Shown: positions 56,401-62,400 of the stretch, in pieces
Layout of the letters: every line of letters starts with the position of its first letter
Position numbering within the stretch: the first letter of the stretch is position 1
Source of the DNA: Amycolatopsis taiwanensis DSM 45107
GTDB lineage: Bacteria; Actinomycetota; Actinomycetes; Mycobacteriales; Pseudonocardiaceae
NCBI RefSeq assembly: GCF_000519205.1
Contig: NZ_JAFB01000034.1
Location: 1-64,000, forward strand
Length of the DNA: 64,000 nucleotides
Reading direction: 5' to 3'
Program-made: the position numbers and the translations under genes
The notes under the pieces: generated by a model
The model's database searches: none
The model's input: the letters and a program-made list of their open reading frames with translations, nothing else
Told to the model about the DNA's origin: nothing

Positions 56401-59400
56401 GGATTGTTCGAGTCCGTGGCGCCGGATGAACGTGGCCTGATGCCGATGATGGCGCTGCTCAAGCACCACCCCGAGTTCCGCAACAACCGGCTGGTGTGGG
56501 CACACCTGGGAGTCGGCAACTGGACGTACCTGACCGTCGACCACATCAACCGGCTGGACCGGATGCTGGACCTCTTCCCCGGGCTGCGCTACGACTACTC
56601 GTGGACACCGCTGGGGCAGTACCTCAACGACGACCCGGCGGTGGCCGAGCGGTTCATCGAGTTCGCGGTCAAGCATCAGGACCGGCTGCTGTACGGCTCG
56701 GACGGCATCAGCATGATGCCCAGTGCTCAGATGTGGCGGCATTTCACGGAGTTGGAACCGGTCTTTGTGACCATCGTTCAACGCTATCCCGACGGCGCGG
56801 ACATAGTCCGCAAGATCACCGGCGGGAATTATGTGCGGCTGATGGACGACGCCGAGCGCGATACCAGTCAGCGGTTTGTCGACGAGTACTTCTCCGATTA
56901 CCACGACGCGTGGGTGGAGTTGATATCGGAATTCCCGGAGTCGTTCCAGCGGGCGTTCCACGAGCGGGCACAGCGGTTGCGGCAATCCTTCGAGCCCGAC
57001 CCCACCCGTGCTCTCGGCCCCGGCGTGGGCCCACGGGAATGGGGTGGCGACTGGCGACGTAACCCGCAGATCGAGTCCGCGATCAAGGCGTACCAGATCG
57101 TGTACGGCGGCTTCACACTCGCCAAGGCCGCCAAGGTCAAGCGCTCCGATTCCGTGCGGCAGCGGCAGGAGAAGGCCGCCACCGGCCGGCGGAACCGGCA
57201 GGAACGCGGCGGGCTGCGACCGGTGGAGACAGCCGAGGAACTGGGCATGGAGAAAACCGTGCAAGCCTTGGCCTCGGCGCATTACGCGTTGAAGGCCGCC
57301 GAAGGGATGACGCCTGAGCAGCGGCAGGAACTCATCGAGCGAGTGTTGCGCGATGTGGAAAACACCGAGCGCGATCGCTACGAATCCGCTGCCGCCATGA
57401 ACCGGCTTCACCAGTTGTGGCGTCGCCGCGCCACCATGGGCTGGACCGCGATGACCAGCACCGCGGCGGCTGGTGTCACGGCATACACGATGGGGCTCAC
57501 CCCGGCCTTGACCGCGGGTGCGGTCAGCCTGGCCAACGGCGTCGGTTTCGTAGTGCGTTCGGTGCTGACGAACATCAAGAACGCGCACACCACGGACATC
57601 CGGATCACAACCGACGCGCTTATGGAACGAGAGCGGATCGATTTCAAGGCGATCAACCGGCTCGCGAAGATGTATATCAAGCTGATCGTCCGCGACATCA
57701 AGCCCGGTGGAAAGAAATTCCTCAGCGAATACCCGGGCGTCGTGCAGCATGCCGCCGAAGTCATGGAAAAGATCAAAGAGCGGACCAGGCAGTTCTTCTT
57801 CGACTACCTGGCCACTGTCCACTTCCGACTCCCCGACGGTGTCACCGCAAAGGACCGGCGGATCTGGGCCACCATGCTGTTCTCCCGCTGGAAGGACTAC
57901 CTCAACCGGCTGACCGGCGGAACGGTCGACTCGGTCAACCGACTGAACCCACAATCGGGAACGCTGGGCCGCGCGATCAACGCCATCATCGCCGCAACCT
58001 GGGCGGCCCACTTCTTCGGACACCTCTACCAGGCCCTCACCACCCACGGCCTGGCGCAATGGGTGTCCGCCGCATACCTCCCAGTGGACATCGCCTTCGC
58101 CGCCGCCACCCTGCCCGCTATCTGGTCTGGCTACGACAAAGCCACAAGCCCCGGGCTACGCAAGCTGCAAAACCTTGCCTTTACCCCCCTGACCCTGGCC
58201 AACGCCGGACTCACCGCCCAGTTCCTGTTTGCCGGGCAGTGGACGCAGGCGGTGACAGCGGCCAGCCTCACCGCAGGCACCGGGGTCCTGGCCAAGATGG
58301 GCATCAAGATCGAACTCAAGACCGGCCGTGACTCCGCCAAGAAGGGACCCACCGCCACCTATGTGGCCATGAGCGCCATGCAGAGCCTCGGAATGATGAT
58401 GCTCGACCAATCGCCCGCGATGATGGCGGCCGCAACCGCCCTGGCCCTGTCCGGCCCCGCCACCTACCTTGCTCGCGGCGCCTGGAACCGCTACCGCGCC
58501 ATTCGCCCAGCACCACGACACTCCTTCTACGAGGGTCAGGCGCCGCCACGCGCCCAGCACCTCGGCCCTCCCACGACGCCGGAGGCCGGTCCACAACCAG
58601 ACCGAACCGAACTCGCGCCGCCCCAAACCGGCAACGAGCGTGGGGCGAGCAACGGATCACCGGCCGCGGTCGAAGGCTACGAGCTGACCGGCACGGACAA
58701 GGCGGAGTTCGAAGAGTTCGCCTCGGCGGAGGCCGTCGGCAGGCCGCGGCTGGAGACGGTCATCAATGGTGAGCGTGGACCGCCGTCGGTGCTGGTTCCG
58801 CGGGCAGCGTTTGGGCGTACCGCAGCGGGTCGGCTGTTGTGGGAAGGCGTCCTCGCCGCCGGCCCTCGGATGCTGGGTCGGATTGGGCAGTTGCCCGCCA
58901 CAGCGCGGGCCACGTGGTCACAGCTGGCTCCCGCCCGGCGTGCGGTACGCGGGTCGGCGGTGCGTGCCGTGGTGGGTGTGATGGGGCGGTTGGTGCGGCC
59001 GGTGTTGTGGAAGCGGTTGTTTGTGTGGCCGGTTGGGCCGGCGGTGGTGGTGGGCGGGGAATTGCGTGCGGCGCAGGCCGCGTTGGTGGAGGCGTTGGAT
59101 CGTTATCAGGCGTTTGTGTTGTATGGCGCGCATTATTGGGTGCAGCAGGTCCGGCACGAGCGGGGTCTGGACGAGGCCGGCGCGGTTGCTGTCGTAGCGC
59201 GGTCGATGAGGCTGCCGGAGGTGTGGGTTGCCACGCGTGGCCCGTTCCCCTCGCACCTGCCGATTTCCCCGCCGCCGGAGTTGGCCATGAAGCTGGTGGG
59301 GGAGGACCCGGAGACGCAGGTCAGGATGCTGCAGGATCGTCATCACGAGATTCTGCGCGCGTTGTATCACGCTGCGGCCAGGAAATGGAAAGCGCTGGGG

Positions 59401-62400
59401 GACTGGGATGACGTTGTGCCGGTCGTGGACGCCGCGATCGGGCGTGCGGGCCGGAACATTGTGTGGACGGTGCCGTGGCTCGCGCCGGTGGTTGAGAAGT
59501 TGAGTAGTGCGGCGCGGGCGAGTTTGCTGGGCCTGGCGCAGTTCCCGGTACGCGAACCCACCTCCACCACCGCGGGGGAGACCGTGCGGCGGCCGTACTG
59601 GGTGGTGCGCTGGCTGGCCGGCCAGACCCGCCCGATCCGCGGTCCGCCTGCGAAGTTGGCCGCCAAGGCGCAAGAGCTCGCCGCTGCTCGTGGGCGTGCC
59701 CGCGAGGATGAGGCTTACTCGGTCGGTAGGTTGGCCGAGGCGGTGGCGGCGCTGGATGCGCGGCCGGCCTGGATCCGGGATGTCCCTGCCCAGGTTTTGA
59801 CGGGGGAGCTGGCTGGTGCGCTGGGTTTGCCGGGTCAGGTGGTGCTGGCGGTGCAAGCCGCGGACTATCTTCCGGCCACGACCCCGGAGGCACTCGACGA
59901 GGCACAGCTGCTGGATGAGGACGGGGCGCTGGATGAGGTGCGCAGGCGGATGGCCGCGCTGGTGTCGGCGGCGGAGCAGGAGCGGCACCGGTTGACCTAC
60001 GCGCGTGCCCGTGCCCAGCGGGAGAACGCCAGTTATGTTGAGGCGATCACGCCGCATGTGGTGGAGGCGTTCAAGGCGGGTGTGTCGCTGGAGCGGATTG
60101 TGTTCCTGGCCGGGTTGACCCGCCTGGAGGTTGACGAGATCACCCGCGGGTATGCGCCGAACCCGGCTTATCGGACGGCGTTTGTGGATCGGGTGTTGTT
60201 GCCGGTGTTGCGGCGGGTCGCGATCGGGGTTATGGCGGTCACGGGCAGGGGCGACGAGTTCGCGGAGCTGGTGCGCGGGTTGGATTTGCGTGCCGAGTTC
60301 GCGGCGTTGGATCCCGGTCGTGACGATTTCCCGCAGCAGGTCAACGAGTTGCTGACCGTGCTCGGTATCGACCTGCCGATCGATGACATCCGTAGTGTTG
60401 GCGGGGCGCGTCTGTCGTTCGAGCGGGTGTGGGATGTGCATTTCCACTTGTGGGGTTATGACGTCAAGATCAATGACACGGTGGCGCGGTTGGCGAAGTT
60501 CCTGGACGCGTTGGCCGCCAGTGGGCATCTGGGGTTGATCGTCGTGTCGCCGATCCCACAGCGTGGTGTGGGATCGGGCCCGGCCGGTCAGGCTTTCTAC
60601 TATTTGACGAACCTGGTCAAGCTGGTCACCCTGTTCGACTATCAGACGTTGCGGATGAACGGGACGTTGACCGATATCCTGTTGGCGAACGCGATAGCCC
60701 AACTGCCGCCGCATCTGCGGTGGCGGGTCATACCGGGGATCTCGGGGCAGCGGGTGGACGACGCGGTGGGCGGCCACCCCGACGACGCGGGTTTCTATGT
60801 GAAGCTCATGCGGATTTTGAACCCGATCGCGACATTTTTGGCCGAGACGACGTTGATGAAAGAAGCGGTCCATATTTCGCTGGGCCGGCAGATGTCCCGC
60901 ATTGTCACCAGCGAGTACAAACTGTGGAGCCGGCAGCTGATCGCGGCGGCGAACCTGGTCAAACAAGAACTCGCCACCGGCTCCCACCGCGACCAGTTGC
61001 GCGCCACGCTGGAAAACAACCCGTTGAAAGCCCTGTTCAGCGACGAAGGTGGTGTGTCGCGTTATGACGTGTTGCAGATCCTCAAGCAGGACGTGGCGGG
61101 CTTGAAGACCCTGCTGGAGGTGGCGGGGCATCACCGTCAGGCCAGGGTGCTGCGCACCAGTGCGCCGGAAATGTACAACCAGCGTTTGGTGGGGTTGTTG
61201 AAGGCGTTGGCGCGGACCGGGCTGGTGATCGTCCTGCACAGTGATGGTGGGGACGCGCCGATGGACGCTGATGGTGTCTATACCGAGGGCCCGGTCGATG
61301 ACCGGTTCACCATGGAGTTCCTGGCTTTGCTGGCGAGTGACCCGGTGTTCAAGCAGGCCAGGATTGTGTGGGCGCATCTGGGGGTGGGCACGTTCACCGA
61401 GCTGACCTTCGCGCATATGGACCTGTTGCAGTTCGCGTTGGACGGCTTCCCCAACCTGTATTTCGATGTGTCCTGGAACGAAACCATCCGCCACATCAAG
61501 AAAAACCCCGCCCTGCGGGAACGGTTCCTGGATTTCGCCGTGGCCAACCGGGACCGGTTGCTGCGTGGTAGTGATGTGGTGTCGCCGGAGAGCTTGCCGC
61601 ACTACCTGCGTCATGACCACGACATCGAGTCACTGATACGGGCGTTGTTGGCACGTCCGGACGGTGAGGAGATCGTCCGGTTGATCAACTACGGTAACGC
61701 CGCCCGGCTACGGCGTGAGGCGCAAAAGGTCAGCGAGCAGTGGGTGTTCGACGAGATCGCCTGGATGCTCGAGGCCAAAGCCGCGATGGCGGCCGGTGAG
61801 CCGGGTGCGGCGGGTGAATACGCGGCGACCTGGGGCCCGGTGCTTGACCAACTGCCCGCCAGGTATTCACGGGACGTGCTGGCCCGCCACACCGACCTGC
61901 ATAACGCGGGCATGCGGGCGACCGTGGACGGACCGAGCCCACTGTTGGGCCCGGGCGCGAACTGGCGTGACAACCGGCAGCTGACCCAAGCGATCAGGTT
62001 CCTCAAAGCCATGGACGTCGCGACCACCAGGGGTGAGCGGCCGGCAGCACGGCTGCGGGTGCGGGCACTGGTCACTGCGCTGCAGAACATGTGGGTTGAT
62101 GCGGGCGCGTTCGTGCGTGATGTGTGGCGCTACCGGCCCACCCAACGCGCACTACCGCCCGCCACCGATGCTGATGCGCTCGGACACGGCCAGGTCACCA
62201 CCGCGACCCTGATCGCCGACGAGCAAACCCGCCTGCTCCACGACGGGCTCACCATCGACGATGAGTTGACCCACTCGCTCCACGACGGGTTCGGCATCGA
62301 CGCCGAGGCCGAGCGGGCTGGCCGTCTGGGCACCATCCGTGCGGCGGTGGAGAACAACGAACGCACCCAGTTGGCGGCCAGGGCCGGGATCAAGAACCTG

